Source: Bombilactobacillus mellifer (GTDB lineage: Bacteria; Bacillota; Bacilli; Lactobacillales; Lactobacillaceae). From it: a stretch of 64,000 nucleotides of DNA. Both the position numbers and the translations under genes were made by a program. The stretch's first letter is position 1. The number at the start of each line of letters is the position of its first letter. Of the stretch, positions 26,736 through 36,653 are shown in pieces. The stretch covers positions 472,127 through 536,126 of the forward strand of contig NZ_KQ034028.1 of NCBI RefSeq assembly GCF_000970795.1. Direction: 5' to 3'. Below the pieces are notes generated by a model, which worked only from the letters and a program-made list of their open reading frames with translations, was not told the origin of the DNA and ran no database searches.

Positions 26736-26768
26736 ACCAATTTATCTTTGTAAATTGGTATTTTTTTT
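26736..26768 (+). terminator. Terminator-like hairpin in the cob operon leader
   Basis: Stem ACCAATTTA/TAAATTGGT, 6-base loop, then ATTTTTTTT. The upstream + strand gene already has its own terminator, so this could attenuate a cob transcript or simply stop stray transcription. Confidence 0.75.
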
Positions 26769-26833
26769 AAAGGAAAGTTTGTTTGTCTTTCAAAATAATG
26801 AAGGAAAATATCTTTTTCTAGTCGAAACTAAAT

Positions 26834-26850
26834 TAGAATGAGAATAATTT
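26834..26850 (+). promoter_or_regulatory. Motif shared with the pocR-pduA region
   Basis: TAGAATGAGAATAATTT equals the sequence at 8014-8030 in 15 of 17 bases; a candidate common operator, position about 100 bases before cobD. Confidence 0.25.
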
Positions 26851-26947
26851 GTCGGACAAAAGAACCCTTATTGTTTTTTAAAAGTGAAAGCTGTAACTTA
26901 TATTTTAAAGGCAAGAGCGCTTCCATTGGGAGCTATTAAGGATGTTG

Positions 26948-28039
26948 ATGAACATGAAAACAGTTATTCATGGGGGCAATACGCTCAGCGCGGCACTTAA
27001 AGCCAAGATCGCGCCCACTTCATTATTAGATTTTAGTGCTAATATTAACCCCCTGGGTGTGCCGTCTGAATTAAAAAAAGTGTTGACAGCGGCATTGGAC
27101 GAAATCAATGTTTATCCGGATCCGGAGTATCGCTTGTTAAAGCAAAGTTTGGCCCAACATTTTCAAATTACTGACAAGTCCGTTTTTGTGGGCAATGGGG
27201 CTACGCAATTAATTTTTCAAATTGCTTGTTCTTTAAGGCAAAAAGTAGCTTTGGTATTAGCTCCCACTTTTGGCGAATATGAGCGTGCCTTACAACAAGC
27301 ACAGTTCCAGGTTGAACATTATTACTTAGAAGCTAAAAATAATTTTACTTTAAATATGGATGATTTTATTTATTTTTTAAAAGCTACACCGCAAATTAAA
27401 GTCATTTGTTTAGCCAATCCTAATAACCCGACTGGCTGCGTGCTGGCTTTTGCCGATTTACAAAAGTTAGTGGCTTTTTGCAATCAGACCCAGCGGTATT
27501 TAATTTTGGACGAAGCCTTTATTGCGTTAACTTGGCCTACTGCTCAAAGTTATGTCAATCAATTAACCAGTAATGATAATGTGTACTTAATTCACTCTGC
27601 TACGAAATTTTTTGCGATTCCCGGGTTACGTTTAGGCTATTGTTTTGTGAAAAAACCGCAACTGCAGACATTGTTAAGACAATATTCGGAACCTTGGTCA
27701 GTGAATATTTTAGCTGCTCGTTTTGGGGCAGCGATGTTTCAAGCACAGCAGTATATTGCCGAGACACAGCATTGGCTGCAAACGGAGTTAGGCTGGATGT
27801 TTCAACAACTTAGCCATATTCGGGATTTGACTGTTTTTCCTTCACGGACTAATTTTTTTCTCCTCAAAACAAAACACCTGGATCTCCAAACGGCTTTATT
27901 AACACACCGGCTGCTCATTCGGCAATGTAGTGATTATGAGGGGTTAGATGAGCACTATTTCCGCATAGCTGTTAGGAGCCATCAGGATAATCAACGGTTA
28001 ATTAAATATTTACAACTTCTCATGACAAAGGAGGGTTAA
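26948..28039 (+). CDS. cobD: L-threonine-O-3-phosphate decarboxylase CobD
   Basis: 363 residues. PLP-dependent aminotransferase-fold enzyme: HGGNTLSAAL near the start, LDFSANINPLGVP, CLANPNNPTGCV, and the PLP lysine in HSATKFFAIPGLRLGY. It makes (R)-1-amino-2-propanol phosphate for the nucleotide loop. Three Met codons lie close together; AAGGA (26938-26942) overlaps the first, so ATG 26948 (or 26954) is likelier. One base separates it from cbiA. Confidence 0.93.
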   Translation: MNMKTVIHGGNTLSAALKAKIAPTSLLDFSANINPLGVPSELKKVLTAALDEINVYPDPEYRLLKQSLAQHFQITDKSVFVGNGATQLIFQIACSLRQKVALVLAPTFGEYERALQQAQFQVEHYYLEAKNNFTLNMDDFIYFLKATPQIKVICLANPNNPTGCVLAFADLQKLVAFCNQTQRYLILDEAFIALTWPTAQSYVNQLTSNDNVYLIHSATKFFAIPGLRLGYCFVKKPQLQTLLRQYSEPWSVNILAARFGAAMFQAQQYIAETQHWLQTELGWMFQQLSHIRDLTVFPSRTNFFLLKTKHLDLQTALLTHRLLIRQCSDYEGLDEHYFRIAVRSHQDNQRLIKYLQLLMTKEG

Positions 28040-28040
28040 G

Positions 28041-29396
28041 GTGCGTAAAATTTTAATTGCGGGAGTTACTAGCGGTTCGGGCAAGACAACGGTGACTTTA
28101 GGTTTGCTGGCAGCGTTACGAGAACATTATCAGATTCAAGCTTATAAAGTGGGCCCGGATTATGTAGATACCAAATTCCATACGCGGATTACAGGTCGTC
28201 CTTCCCGGAATCTGGATAATTTTTTAGTACCCGATCCCAAGATGTTGAATTATTTATTTTTAAAAGATACCCAGGGCATTGATCTGGCTGTCATAGAAGG
28301 AGTAATGGGGTTATATGATGGCCTAGGTACTGATAAAGATGCTTATTCCACAGCCAGTGTTGCTAAGCAACTGAATATTCCAGTAATCTTAGTCATCGAT
28401 GCTCGGGCCATTTCTACTTCTGCCGCAGCCATAGTGCAGGGGTTTCAAGAATTTGATCGGGAAGTAAATATTGTGGGGGTTATTGTCAATCATGTTATGA
28501 GCGCTAATCATTACGAGCTTGTGCGCCAGGCGATTCATAAGTATACCCACCTGCCGGTAGTCGGCTATCTGCCTTTTAAAAAGGAAGTAGCTTTACCGTC
28601 AAGACAATTGGGCTTGGTTCCTGATCAAGAATTGCCGACGATTGATCATAAAATTGAACAATTAAAACAATTAGTTCAAACACATATCGATTTAAATCAG
28701 TTGATCAAGTTAAGTGCGCCGATAACATCCCGTCCTCCTGCACCCCTAGTTTTGCCTGTGACACATTTACGTTTAGGTATAGCTCAAGATCAGGCTTTTA
28801 ATTTTTATTATGCAGATAATTTGGATCTTTTACAGCAAATGGGGGCGACCTTGGTTCCCTTCAGCCCCCTAACTGATTCACACTTACCAGCAGTTGATGC
28901 GCTGTATTTAGGAGGTGGTTATCCGGAGGAATTTGCAGCCCAATTGGCTGCTAATACAACTCTCAAACAAGAAATTTTAGCATTTTCTCAGGCGGGCAAA
29001 CCTATTTATGCAGAATGTGGTGGTTTGATGTATTTGGGGCAATTTTTAGATGATGGTCAGCATTCCTATCCAATGGTCGGGGTTTTTGCGGGGGTCAGTC
29101 ACATGACGCCGCGTTTAAAAAAATTTGGTTATTGTTTTGCCAAAACCCAGTGTGACACCTTATTAGCTCCAGCGGATCAAGTAATAGTTGGACATGAATT
29201 CCATCATTCCACGTTTCAAACGCAACTACCGACAGTATTTGAGATGACTAAAGTACGGGATCAACAAGTGGTGGCCACTTGGAAAGGAGGTTATCAAGTA
29301 CGGCACACGTTTGCCAGCTATCTTCATGTTCATTTTTACCAAAATGTTCAGTTTGCGACTAATTTTGTTCACAGGTTGGAAGGGTTTGGTACATGA
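28041..29396 (+). CDS. cbiA: Cobyrinic acid a,c-diamide synthase CbiA
   Basis: 451 residues, GTG start behind GGAGGG. N-terminal P-loop GVTSGSGKTTVTLGLL, KVGPDYVDTKFH, and a C-terminal class I glutamine amidotransferase domain with nucleophile Cys in AECGGLMYLG. Amidates cobyrinate at a and c with glutamine and ATP. Overlaps cbiB by 4 bases. Confidence 0.95.
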   Translation: MRKILIAGVTSGSGKTTVTLGLLAALREHYQIQAYKVGPDYVDTKFHTRITGRPSRNLDNFLVPDPKMLNYLFLKDTQGIDLAVIEGVMGLYDGLGTDKDAYSTASVAKQLNIPVILVIDARAISTSAAAIVQGFQEFDREVNIVGVIVNHVMSANHYELVRQAIHKYTHLPVVGYLPFKKEVALPSRQLGLVPDQELPTIDHKIEQLKQLVQTHIDLNQLIKLSAPITSRPPAPLVLPVTHLRLGIAQDQAFNFYYADNLDLLQQMGATLVPFSPLTDSHLPAVDALYLGGGYPEEFAAQLAANTTLKQEILAFSQAGKPIYAECGGLMYLGQFLDDGQHSYPMVGVFAGVSHMTPRLKKFGYCFAKTQCDTLLAPADQVIVGHEFHHSTFQTQLPTVFEMTKVRDQQVVATWKGGYQVRHTFASYLHVHFYQNVQFATNFVHRLEGFGT

Positions 29397-30358
29397 CAGT
29401 TATTTGGGTAACTTGTGTTGGTTTTATTTTAGATTTATTATTGGGCGATCCACCCAATTGGCCCCACCCAGTCAAAATGCTGGGAAATTTAATTAGTTAT
29501 TTGACACGTCATTTGAATCGTCCCACGGCTACTTCGCAACAAAAGAGGCTGGGGGGGATCATTACCGTCTTTGTAACTATTGGACTGGCTAGTGGTCTGG
29601 TGGCTTTATTGTTAAAACTAGTTCAACCTGTCCCGGTACTGGCTTATTTAATCGGAATTTATTTTAGTTATACTTGTATTTCTACTAAGCAATTGGCGAT
29701 TGAAGCACGAAAAGTAATCAAGTATGTCAACCAAGGTGATTTGTCGCATGCACGACAACAATTGGGAACGATTGTCGGTCGGGACACCAGCCAGTTGAAT
29801 AGCAATGAAATCATCAAAGCTGCAATTGAGACGGTAGCCGAAAACACCAGTGATGGTGTCATTGCACCTTTATGTTACTTACTACTAGCAGGACCTGTGG
29901 GCGGTATAGCCTATAAAGCAGTGAATACATTAGATTCAATGATTGGTTATCAAAACCAGCAATATCAAGATTTTGGTAAATTTGCAGCTAAATTAGATGA
30001 TTGGGTTAATTACTTGCCAGCCCGTTTGACTTGGTGTTTGTTGCTAGTGGCTAGTTGGGGATTGCGTTTGGATTATCGTAAAGCTTTTCAAATTGGGAAG
30101 AGTGATCGTAAAAAACATTTAAGCCCTAATAGTGCCTTTGCGGAGGCCGTAGTAGCAGGTGCCTTACATTTACAATTAGGTGGGCCACATACTTATTTTG
30201 GACAAAGAGTTGATAAACCTTATATTGGTGATGATGCGCAGCAAATTGCAGGGGCTCAAGATCTGTCCCAGACCATTAAAATGCTATATGTAACAGCTTG
30301 TTTAGGCTTAGCCTTTTTAGTATTAATCAGATTTATTGTGATTCTTAGTTGGAAGTGA
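29393..30358 (+). CDS. cbiB: Adenosylcobinamide-phosphate synthase CbiB
   Basis: 321 residues, integral membrane protein with several hydrophobic segments. GDPPNWPHPVKMLGNLI near the N-terminus, AAIETVAENTSDGVIAPL and NTLDSMIGY are family landmarks. Joins aminopropanol phosphate (from CobD) to adenosylcobyric acid. Confidence 0.95.
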   Translation: MTVIWVTCVGFILDLLLGDPPNWPHPVKMLGNLISYLTRHLNRPTATSQQKRLGGIITVFVTIGLASGLVALLLKLVQPVPVLAYLIGIYFSYTCISTKQLAIEARKVIKYVNQGDLSHARQQLGTIVGRDTSQLNSNEIIKAAIETVAENTSDGVIAPLCYLLLAGPVGGIAYKAVNTLDSMIGYQNQQYQDFGKFAAKLDDWVNYLPARLTWCLLLVASWGLRLDYRKAFQIGKSDRKKHLSPNSAFAEAVVAGALHLQLGGPHTYFGQRVDKPYIGDDAQQIAGAQDLSQTIKMLYVTACLGLAFLVLIRFIVILSWK

Positions 30359-30362
30359 AGTT

Positions 30363-31055
30363 ATGGCAGAAGAAAAAGAACAATATCTGACGGTACCAGA
30401 TAAAATTACCGATAGAAGTTTTCAGATTATTCAACAAGAAATAGAACAAATAATGCCGGGCAAAACTTTTGATAGTCCCTTACAAGAAGCGGTGGTCAAA
30501 CGCGCCATTCATACTACAGCCGATTTTGATTATTTAAAAAATTTAAAATTTACGCACAACGTATTAGAGCGGATCCAGCAAGCTTTTATGACGCACGCTA
30601 CGATTTATACCGATACAACGATGGCGTTAGCTGGGATGAATAAAAGACGTTTAGACGCTCTTCAGGTTTCATATCAGTGTTTAATACGTGATGAGCGAGT
30701 GCAAAAGCTGGCGCAAACCAAACAAATTACGCGTTCGATGGCGGCTATTGAAATAGCGGCCCAGCAGCCAGGTAAAAAAATTTTTGTGGTGGGCAATGCG
30801 CCTACGGCCTTATATAAAATTATCGAAATGGTGCAAAAACAAACATTACAAGTAGAAGCAGTGATTGGCGTGCCGGTAGGTTTTGTGGAAGCGGCAGAAA
30901 GTAAAGCTGCTTTAATGCACTCTGCAATTCCCTCTATTGTGGCCTTAGGTCGAAAGGGTGGCAGTAATTTAGCGGCAGCCTTAGTCAATGCCATTATTTA
31001 TAATACGGATGTTCAGAATTTAGGTGATGAATATGGCCGCAACTCCCGACAATAA
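30363..31055 (+). CDS. cbiC: Cobalt-precorrin-8 methylmutase CbiC
   Basis: 230 residues. VVKRAIHTTADFDY (the motif around the catalytic His), TDTTMALAGMNK and GVPVGFVEAAESK. Moves a methyl group from C11 to C12, giving cobyrinate. Its end overlaps cbiD by 23 bases. Confidence 0.95.
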   Translation: MAEEKEQYLTVPDKITDRSFQIIQQEIEQIMPGKTFDSPLQEAVVKRAIHTTADFDYLKNLKFTHNVLERIQQAFMTHATIYTDTTMALAGMNKRRLDALQVSYQCLIRDERVQKLAQTKQITRSMAAIEIAAQQPGKKIFVVGNAPTALYKIIEMVQKQTLQVEAVIGVPVGFVEAAESKAALMHSAIPSIVALGRKGGSNLAAALVNAIIYNTDVQNLGDEYGRNSRQ

Positions 31056-32184
31056 TTCCGAAGATAACTATGTTTATTATAATGGCAAACGCCTGCGCAA
31101 GGGTTTTACCACTGGAACCACTGCGACGGCGGCGAGTGTAGCTGCCATCCGTACTTTATTAACGCAGCAACCGCAAACAGAAGTTCAAGTTCAGGCAGCC
31201 AATGGCAAAACGGCTATTTTTGAAGTCAAAACCACAAAATTTGATCAACATCAAGCCACTTGCGGAATTGTCAAAGATGGTGGCGATGATCAAGATGCTA
31301 CGGATGGGTTGTTAATTTGTGCAACGGTCACTTTGCGCTCGGATAAGCAAATTATTTTAACTGGCGGACCGGGAGTGGGTGTGGTTACGCAAAAAGGATT
31401 AGCTAATGATCCCGGGATGCCGGCAATTAATCCCACACCACGCAAAGTGATCACAAAGGCTGCACGCCAAGAATTGGGCGCGCAACGCGGAGCGCAAATT
31501 GAAATTTCCGTGCCGGATGGAGAAAAAGTGGCGCCTTTAACCTATAATCCTAAGCTGGGCATCAAAGGCGGGATTTCTATTTTAGGGACTAGCGGTGTGG
31601 TTACGCCAATGTCTGAATCCAGTTGGAAGCACTCCATTTCGATTGAAATGAATATCCATCGTCAACGCGGAGACACAGCTTTAATTTTGACACCGGGAAA
31701 TTATGGTGAGGATTTCTTAGTCCAAGAAATGGGTATTGCACCCACCAAGCAAGTGCAAATGAGTAACTTTGTCGGTTATGTTTTAAAAGAAAGTCAACGA
31801 TTAGGCTTTACTAAACTCTTGTTAGTGGGCGATTTGGGCAAGATGATTAAAGTTTCTGCGGGCATTTTTTCTACGCATAGCAAAGATGCTGATGCCCGGG
31901 CGGAAATTATGGTAGCCAATTTAGCACTCTTGGGGGATGTGCCTACAGCTTTTTTACGCAAAATCTATAATTGTTTAACTACAGTTTCTATGATCGATCT
32001 GATTGAAGCAGCGGGTTATCAAGCAGTTTATCAAGCAATTGTTGATAAAATCAAACAACGATGTGAAAAACTTTTAGCCCATAAACAGCCGCACATTGAT
32101 ATAGATGCCGTCATTTTTTCTCGGCAACATGGATTTTTAGCGGCCACCAAACCATTAACAGAGATTGAGGCGGAATGGGCATGA
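31033..32184 (+). CDS. cbiD: Cobalt-precorrin-5B C1-methyltransferase CbiD
   Basis: 383 residues. LRKGFTTGTTATAAS at the N-terminus and GGPGVGVVTQKGL are typical of CbiD, which methylates C1 in the anaerobic path. ATG 31033 follows AGGTGA by 5 bases within the end of cbiC; earlier in-frame GTG 31024 and ATG 31027 overlap that site. Confidence 0.94.
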   Translation: MAATPDNNSEDNYVYYNGKRLRKGFTTGTTATAASVAAIRTLLTQQPQTEVQVQAANGKTAIFEVKTTKFDQHQATCGIVKDGGDDQDATDGLLICATVTLRSDKQIILTGGPGVGVVTQKGLANDPGMPAINPTPRKVITKAARQELGAQRGAQIEISVPDGEKVAPLTYNPKLGIKGGISILGTSGVVTPMSESSWKHSISIEMNIHRQRGDTALILTPGNYGEDFLVQEMGIAPTKQVQMSNFVGYVLKESQRLGFTKLLLVGDLGKMIKVSAGIFSTHSKDADARAEIMVANLALLGDVPTAFLRKIYNCLTTVSMIDLIEAAGYQAVYQAIVDKIKQRCEKLLAHKQPHIDIDAVIFSRQHGFLAATKPLTEIEAEWA

Positions 32185-32783
32185 TTACAGTTCTAGGGAT
32201 TGGACCTGGCGCTCCTGATTTACAACTGATTAAAAGTCGCCAAGTGTTAACTACCGCGCAGGTAGTAATCGGATCTCCCCGTCAATTAGCATTATTTCCA
32301 GATGTTGCTAGTGATAAAAAAATGATACTACCACATTTGCCACAATTAAAAATCTTTTTACAAAAAAATCAAACAAAGTCAGTGGTCTTATTAGCTTCCG
32401 GTGATCCGTTATTGTATGGGATTGGTAAATGGATACAAACTGTGCTACCTGCAGATCAAATTTGTATCATTCCTGGTATTAGTTCGATTCAATATTTCTT
32501 TAATAAATTACATTTGTCTATGAACGATTGCTACTTAACTAGCAGTCATGGTAAGAATCCAAATTTCGATTTTTTGCTTTTGCATGACAAGGTCGCAATG
32601 GTGACAGATCAGCGATGGGGACCCTTTCAAATTGCACAAGCGATCCTAAGTCGGCAGCAGTCACGACGTTTATACATTGGTGAAAATTTAAGTTATCCAA
32701 CTGAAAAAATTTCAGTGTATGCTGCCGCTGCTGTTCCCGATCGACATTATGAAATGAACGTGGTGATTATTACTAATGCGTGA
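32175..32783 (+). CDS. cbiE: Cobalt-precorrin-7 C5-methyltransferase CbiE
   Basis: 202 residues, tetrapyrrole methylase fold: VLGIGPGAPDLQLIKSRQVL and LLASGDPLLYGIGKWI. Methylates C5; partner of CbiT, which is fused to it in some bacteria as CobL. Two starts are possible (ATG 32175, 4 bases after GAGG, or ATG 32181). Overlaps cbiD by 10 bases and cbiT by 8. Confidence 0.92.
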   Translation: MGMITVLGIGPGAPDLQLIKSRQVLTTAQVVIGSPRQLALFPDVASDKKMILPHLPQLKIFLQKNQTKSVVLLASGDPLLYGIGKWIQTVLPADQICIIPGISSIQYFFNKLHLSMNDCYLTSSHGKNPNFDFLLLHDKVAMVTDQRWGPFQIAQAILSRQQSRRLYIGENLSYPTEKISVYAAAAVPDRHYEMNVVIITNA

Positions 32784-33357
32784 TGAAGAATTTTTGCGAA
32801 ATAAAGTACCGATGACTAAATCGGAAGTTCGGGCTATTAGTCTGGATAAATTGGACCTCAGCGGTAAAAAGCGTTTGTTAGATATTGGAGCGGGCACTGG
32901 AAGTGTAAGTATACAAGCAGCGCGGCAATTTCCCCAGCTTCAGGTAACAGCGATTGAACGTAATCCGCAGGGCATCGACATTATTCAACAAAATTTAAAC
33001 CGCTTTCAGCTGTCTAATTTTCACTTGATAGCCGGTGAAGCTCCTAAAGATTTACCCCTGCAAGCCTTTGATGCCATTTTTGTTGGTGGTAGCGGCAAGC
33101 ATTTAGCGGAGATCATTCAATATGCCGCGCAAACATTAACAAATCAGGGAACATTAGTTTTGAATTTTATTTTATTGGAAAATGCACTTCAAGCGCAGGA
33201 CATTTTGGAACAATATCAGTTTCAAAAATTGGAAATAGTAGAAATTAATGTGGCAAAGTGGCATCAATTAGGTTCTGGACATTATTTTAAACCTAATAAT
33301 CCCACTATTGTCATGGCAGCTTGTCAAGGAGGTCAAAGCAAAAATGAAGAAAATTAG
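32776..33357 (+). CDS. cbiT: Cobalt-precorrin-6B C15-methyltransferase (decarboxylating) CbiT
   Basis: 193 residues. Class I methyltransferase: [21 protein letters not shown] is the SAM-binding motif I, after the family opening [19 protein letters not shown]. Methylates C15 and decarboxylates the acetate on C12. Confidence 0.93.
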   Translation: MRDEEFLRNKVPMTKSEVRAISLDKLDLSGKKRLLDIGAGTGSVSIQAARQFPQLQVTAIERNPQGIDIIQQNLNRFQLSNFHLIAGEAPKDLPLQAFDAIFVGGSGKHLAEIIQYAAQTLTNQGTLVLNFILLENALQAQDILEQYQFQKLEIVEINVAKWHQLGSGHYFKPNNPTIVMAACQGGQSKNEEN

Positions 33358-34105
33358 TTTTGTCGGGGCGGGCCCCGGCGATAAAGAATTGATTACCTTA
33401 AAAGGTTATGAGCGTCTACGACAAGCCGATGTGGTGATTTATGCGGGTTCGCTGGTTAATACAGAATTATTAGATTATTGTCAACCTAAGGCGCAAAAAT
33501 ATGACAGTGCGCCAATGACTTTGGAACAAATTGTCGATTTAATGGAGCAATCAGTACATGCGGATCAAGCAGTGGTCCGATTACAAACAGGTGATTTTTC
33601 AATTTATGGTTCCATTCGAGAACAAATTGAGGAACTAAATCGTCGCCAGTTACCATTTGAATGTATTCCTGGTGTTAGTTCGTTTTTAGGTGCTGCGTCT
33701 AGTCTGGGAGTAGAATATACGGTACCCGAAGTGGCTCAAAGTGTCATTATTACTCGAATGGCCGGCAATACTCCGGTACCTACAAAAGAATCGATTGCTT
33801 CATTAGCCCAGCATCAAACCTCAATGGTGATTTTTCTTTCCATTCAAGGTATCAGTCAAGTAGTGGAACAGCTAGTGGCGGGGGGATATCCACAACAAAC
33901 ACCAGCTACAGTAATTTATAAAGCTACTTGGCCTGATGAAAAAGTCGTCACTGGAACCTTAGAAGATATTGCCGCGAAAGTAACTGCAGCACATATCAAT
34001 CGTACGGCATTGATTATGGTAGGACGTTTTTTAGGTGCCGAATATAATTATTCGCACTTGTATAATGCTGCTTTTAGTAATATGTATCGTGAAAAGAGTA
34101 AATAA
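33344..34105 (+). CDS. cbiF: Cobalt-precorrin-4 C11-methyltransferase CbiF
   Basis: 253 residues, class III tetrapyrrole methylase: [35 protein letters not shown], and [25 protein letters not shown] lies 10 bases before ATG 33344, which makes this start better than an in-frame GTG-type codon 36 bases upstream. 14-base overlap with cbiT. Confidence 0.95.
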   Translation: MKKISFVGAGPGDKELITLKGYERLRQADVVIYAGSLVNTELLDYCQPKAQKYDSAPMTLEQIVDLMEQSVHADQAVVRLQTGDFSIYGSIREQIEELNRRQLPFECIPGVSSFLGAASSLGVEYTVPEVAQSVIITRMAGNTPVPTKESIASLAQHQTSMVIFLSIQGISQVVEQLVAGGYPQQTPATVIYKATWPDEKVVTGTLEDIAAKVTAAHINRTALIMVGRFLGAEYNYSHLYNAAFSNMYREKSK

Positions 34106-35178
34106 TGGCCTCAAAGTTTGCGATTGTTGCTTTAACCCAGCAAGGGGCGCGCACAGCAGTGGAATTAGCCCAGCTTTTACACGCTCAATCCAATTATCAA
34201 GTAACAGTTTTCTTAGCAGCCAAAGTTCAGGCACAATGGCCTCAGACTCATAGTTTTGGCTCAGGGGAAATGCCTAAGTTATTACAACAATTGTTTCGAC
34301 AACAAGATTGTGTCATTTGTATTATGGCTACCGGAATTGTAGTCCGAATACTGGCACCGGTCATTCAAGATAAGACGTTGGATCCGGCAGTGATTGTGCT
34401 CGATGAAAAAGCCCACCATGTGATCAGTTTATTATCAGGTCATGTGGGTAGAGCTAACCAATGGACATTAGAAATTAGCTCTTTATTGCATAGTCAAGCA
34501 GTGATTACAACAGCGACCGACACTGAGAATGTGCAAGCTCTGGATGTGATGGCCCAAAAAGTTCATGGCTGGTATCCCAATTTCAAAGCGAATACTAAGT
34601 GGATCAATGGTCTATTAGCCAATCATGAAACGGTTTACTTATATATTGAACCTTATTTGGAATCTTACTTTGATAATTTCAATGGCCTAACCCGCGTGGA
34701 GAGTTGGGACCAAATTCCAGATACGGCACCCTTAGTTATTTTATCGGATCATATCAATTTTCCCAAACGCGAACGAGTTGTGCATGTCATTCCTCAAATC
34801 AATGTTTTAGGTATTGGTTGTCGTAAAAATATCACTTATCAAATGTTACAGCAGGCGTTTACAGAATTTTGTGATTTTTATCAATTAGCCAGTTTATCAT
34901 TTTGTGCCATGGCTTCCATTGATTTGAAGCAATCTGAGCCGGCAATTCAATATTTGAGTCGACAGTTAGGGATCCCGGTAACTTTTTATACAGCAACCCA
35001 ACTGCAGCACACTCATCAACAATACTCGGCTTCGTCTTTTGTTCAACGAGTAACCGGTGTTGGCAATGTGGCTTGTGCCGCTGCGGATGTAAAAAGTCAA
35101 CAACCAGCTTTGACAGACAAATTTGTCAAAAATCAGGTAACTTTAGCTTTAGGAAGAAAACAAATAAAGGAGAAATAA
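34105..35178 (+). CDS. cbiG: Cobalt-precorrin-5A hydrolase CbiG
   Basis: 357 residues. N-terminal domain with CIMATGIVVRILAPVIQDK and HVISLLSGHVGRANQW, C-terminal domain with VLGIGCRKNITYQML. Opens the lactone ring with loss of acetaldehyde, the ring-contraction step special to the anaerobic path. Shares one base with cbiF (TAATG). Confidence 0.95.
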   Translation: MASKFAIVALTQQGARTAVELAQLLHAQSNYQVTVFLAAKVQAQWPQTHSFGSGEMPKLLQQLFRQQDCVICIMATGIVVRILAPVIQDKTLDPAVIVLDEKAHHVISLLSGHVGRANQWTLEISSLLHSQAVITTATDTENVQALDVMAQKVHGWYPNFKANTKWINGLLANHETVYLYIEPYLESYFDNFNGLTRVESWDQIPDTAPLVILSDHINFPKRERVVHVIPQINVLGIGCRKNITYQMLQQAFTEFCDFYQLASLSFCAMASIDLKQSEPAIQYLSRQLGIPVTFYTATQLQHTHQQYSASSFVQRVTGVGNVACAAADVKSQQPALTDKFVKNQVTLALGRKQIKEK

Positions 35179-35904
35179 ATGTTATATGTGATTGGTTTGG
35201 GTCCTGGAGATCAGAACCTATTGACAGCTGAAGCGCGTCAAATTATTCAACAAACCCCTATCATTGTGGGTTACGCCACATACATTAAATTGGTTTCCAA
35301 TCTTTTAAAAGGCAAAACGGTGATTCAAAATGGCATGCACGGCGAAGTGGAACGATGTCAAAAAGCTTTAGATTTAGCCTCTGAAGGACAGGATGTAGTA
35401 ATCATTTCCAGTGGAGATGCTGGCATTTACGGTATGGCGGGTTTGATTTGGGAATTAAAAAGCAAGCAGCAGCTCGATATATCAGTGAAAGTCATTCCCG
35501 GCATCACTGCCAGCATTGCGGCCGCCGCGCATTTAGGCGCCCCTTTAATGAATGATTTTTGTCATATAAGTCTGAGTGATTTGATGACTCCTTGGGAAGT
35601 AGTGGCCCAACGTGTTGAGGCGGCGGCGCAAGCCGATTTTGTTATCTGTCTTTACAATCCGCGTAGTAACCATCGCCCTCATAAATTACGTCAAGCTTTG
35701 GATATTATTTTAAAATATAAAGCCCCTACGACCGTTGTCGGTGTTGGTACAGATGTGGCACGATTAAATGAAGTCGATCAAGTGACCACCATTGCTGATT
35801 TAGATGAAACAACGATTGGTATGACGTCAATTGTCATCATCGGTAATAAAAATACCTATGCCTATCAAGGTAAAATGATTACTCCGCGAGGTTATCAACT
35901 GTGA
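35179..35904 (+). CDS. cbiH: Cobalt-factor III C17-methyltransferase CbiH
   Basis: 241 residues. MLYVIGLGPGDQNLLTAEAR, IISSGDAGIYGMAGLIWE and CLYNPRSNHRP. Methylates C17 with ring contraction. Directly abuts cbiG; AAAGGAG in the end of cbiG. Confidence 0.95.
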   Translation: MLYVIGLGPGDQNLLTAEARQIIQQTPIIVGYATYIKLVSNLLKGKTVIQNGMHGEVERCQKALDLASEGQDVVIISSGDAGIYGMAGLIWELKSKQQLDISVKVIPGITASIAAAAHLGAPLMNDFCHISLSDLMTPWEVVAQRVEAAAQADFVICLYNPRSNHRPHKLRQALDIILKYKAPTTVVGVGTDVARLNEVDQVTTIADLDETTIGMTSIVIIGNKNTYAYQGKMITPRGYQL

Positions 35905-36653
35905 TTTTGCTATTAGGTGGTACTTCGGAAAGCTTGGACATTGCGGATTTATTAGATCAACAATCATGGCCGTATATTTTGACAGTAGTGAGTGACTATG
36001 GGCAGACTTTGGCGGCAAAACCGGGCCGTCAAGTACAGGAATTAGCTTTTTCACCGACGAGTTTCATTCAATTTTGCCACGAGCATCAGATTCAATTAGT
36101 GATTGATGCTACACATCCTTTTGCAAAGAATATTTCACAGTTAGTGATCGAACAAACACAACACTTACAAATACCCTATATTAGATTTGAACGAGCTAAT
36201 TCTTATCAATCTAATGAACATTTTTTGTTTTATGACGATGCAGCCGCTGCTTGTGAGTATTTGCAAACCACTACTGGTCAAATTTATCTGTCAACGGGTA
36301 GTAATACGGCAGCACAATACGCCGAGGCTTTAGGTGTACAACGCTTACATGTCCGAATTTTACCTACATTAACAGCTCTTTCGAAAATACAGCAAGCAGG
36401 CTTTCATGCTAATCAAATTGATGCTTTGCAAGGACCATTTTCTAAAAAACTAAATATTGAACTCTTTCAACGGGCACAAGCTAAATTTGTGCTCACAAAG
36501 GAAAGTGGTACCCGTGGCGGAATACAAGAAAAAATGGCAGCTTGTGTAGCTTTGAAAATCGTCTGCATCATAATTAAGCGCCCACAAATTAATTATCCTC
36601 GGCAAGTGAATACACTCAGGGATTTAAAAGAGGAAGTGAAGCAGTTCCTATGA
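35901..36653 (+). CDS. cbiJ: Cobalt-precorrin-6A reductase CbiJ
   Basis: 250 residues, GTG start overlapping cbiH by 4 bases. LLLGGTSESLDIADLL at the N-terminus, VIDATHPFAKNISQ, and TKESGTRGGIQEKM near the C-terminus. NADH-dependent reduction of the corrin ring. Confidence 0.93.
   Translation: MILLLGGTSESLDIADLLDQQSWPYILTVVSDYGQTLAAKPGRQVQELAFSPTSFIQFCHEHQIQLVIDATHPFAKNISQLVIEQTQHLQIPYIRFERANSYQSNEHFLFYDDAAAACEYLQTTTGQIYLSTGSNTAAQYAEALGVQRLHVRILPTLTALSKIQQAGFHANQIDALQGPFSKKLNIELFQRAQAKFVLTKESGTRGGIQEKMAACVALKIVCIIIKRPQINYPRQVNTLRDLKEEVKQFL

Larger units (their letters stand above)
26596..26947. other. Leader region of the cob operon
   Basis: About 350 bases without a gene. It contains a terminator-like hairpin at 26736 and the motif at 26834 shared with the pocR-pduA region. 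I see no B12-box or other conserved core of a cobalamin riboswitch. Confidence 0.6.

Noticed and set aside
26596-26947. Cobalamin riboswitch ahead of the cob operon
   Set aside because: I looked for the B12 box and conserved core and did not see them; a covariance search would settle it.
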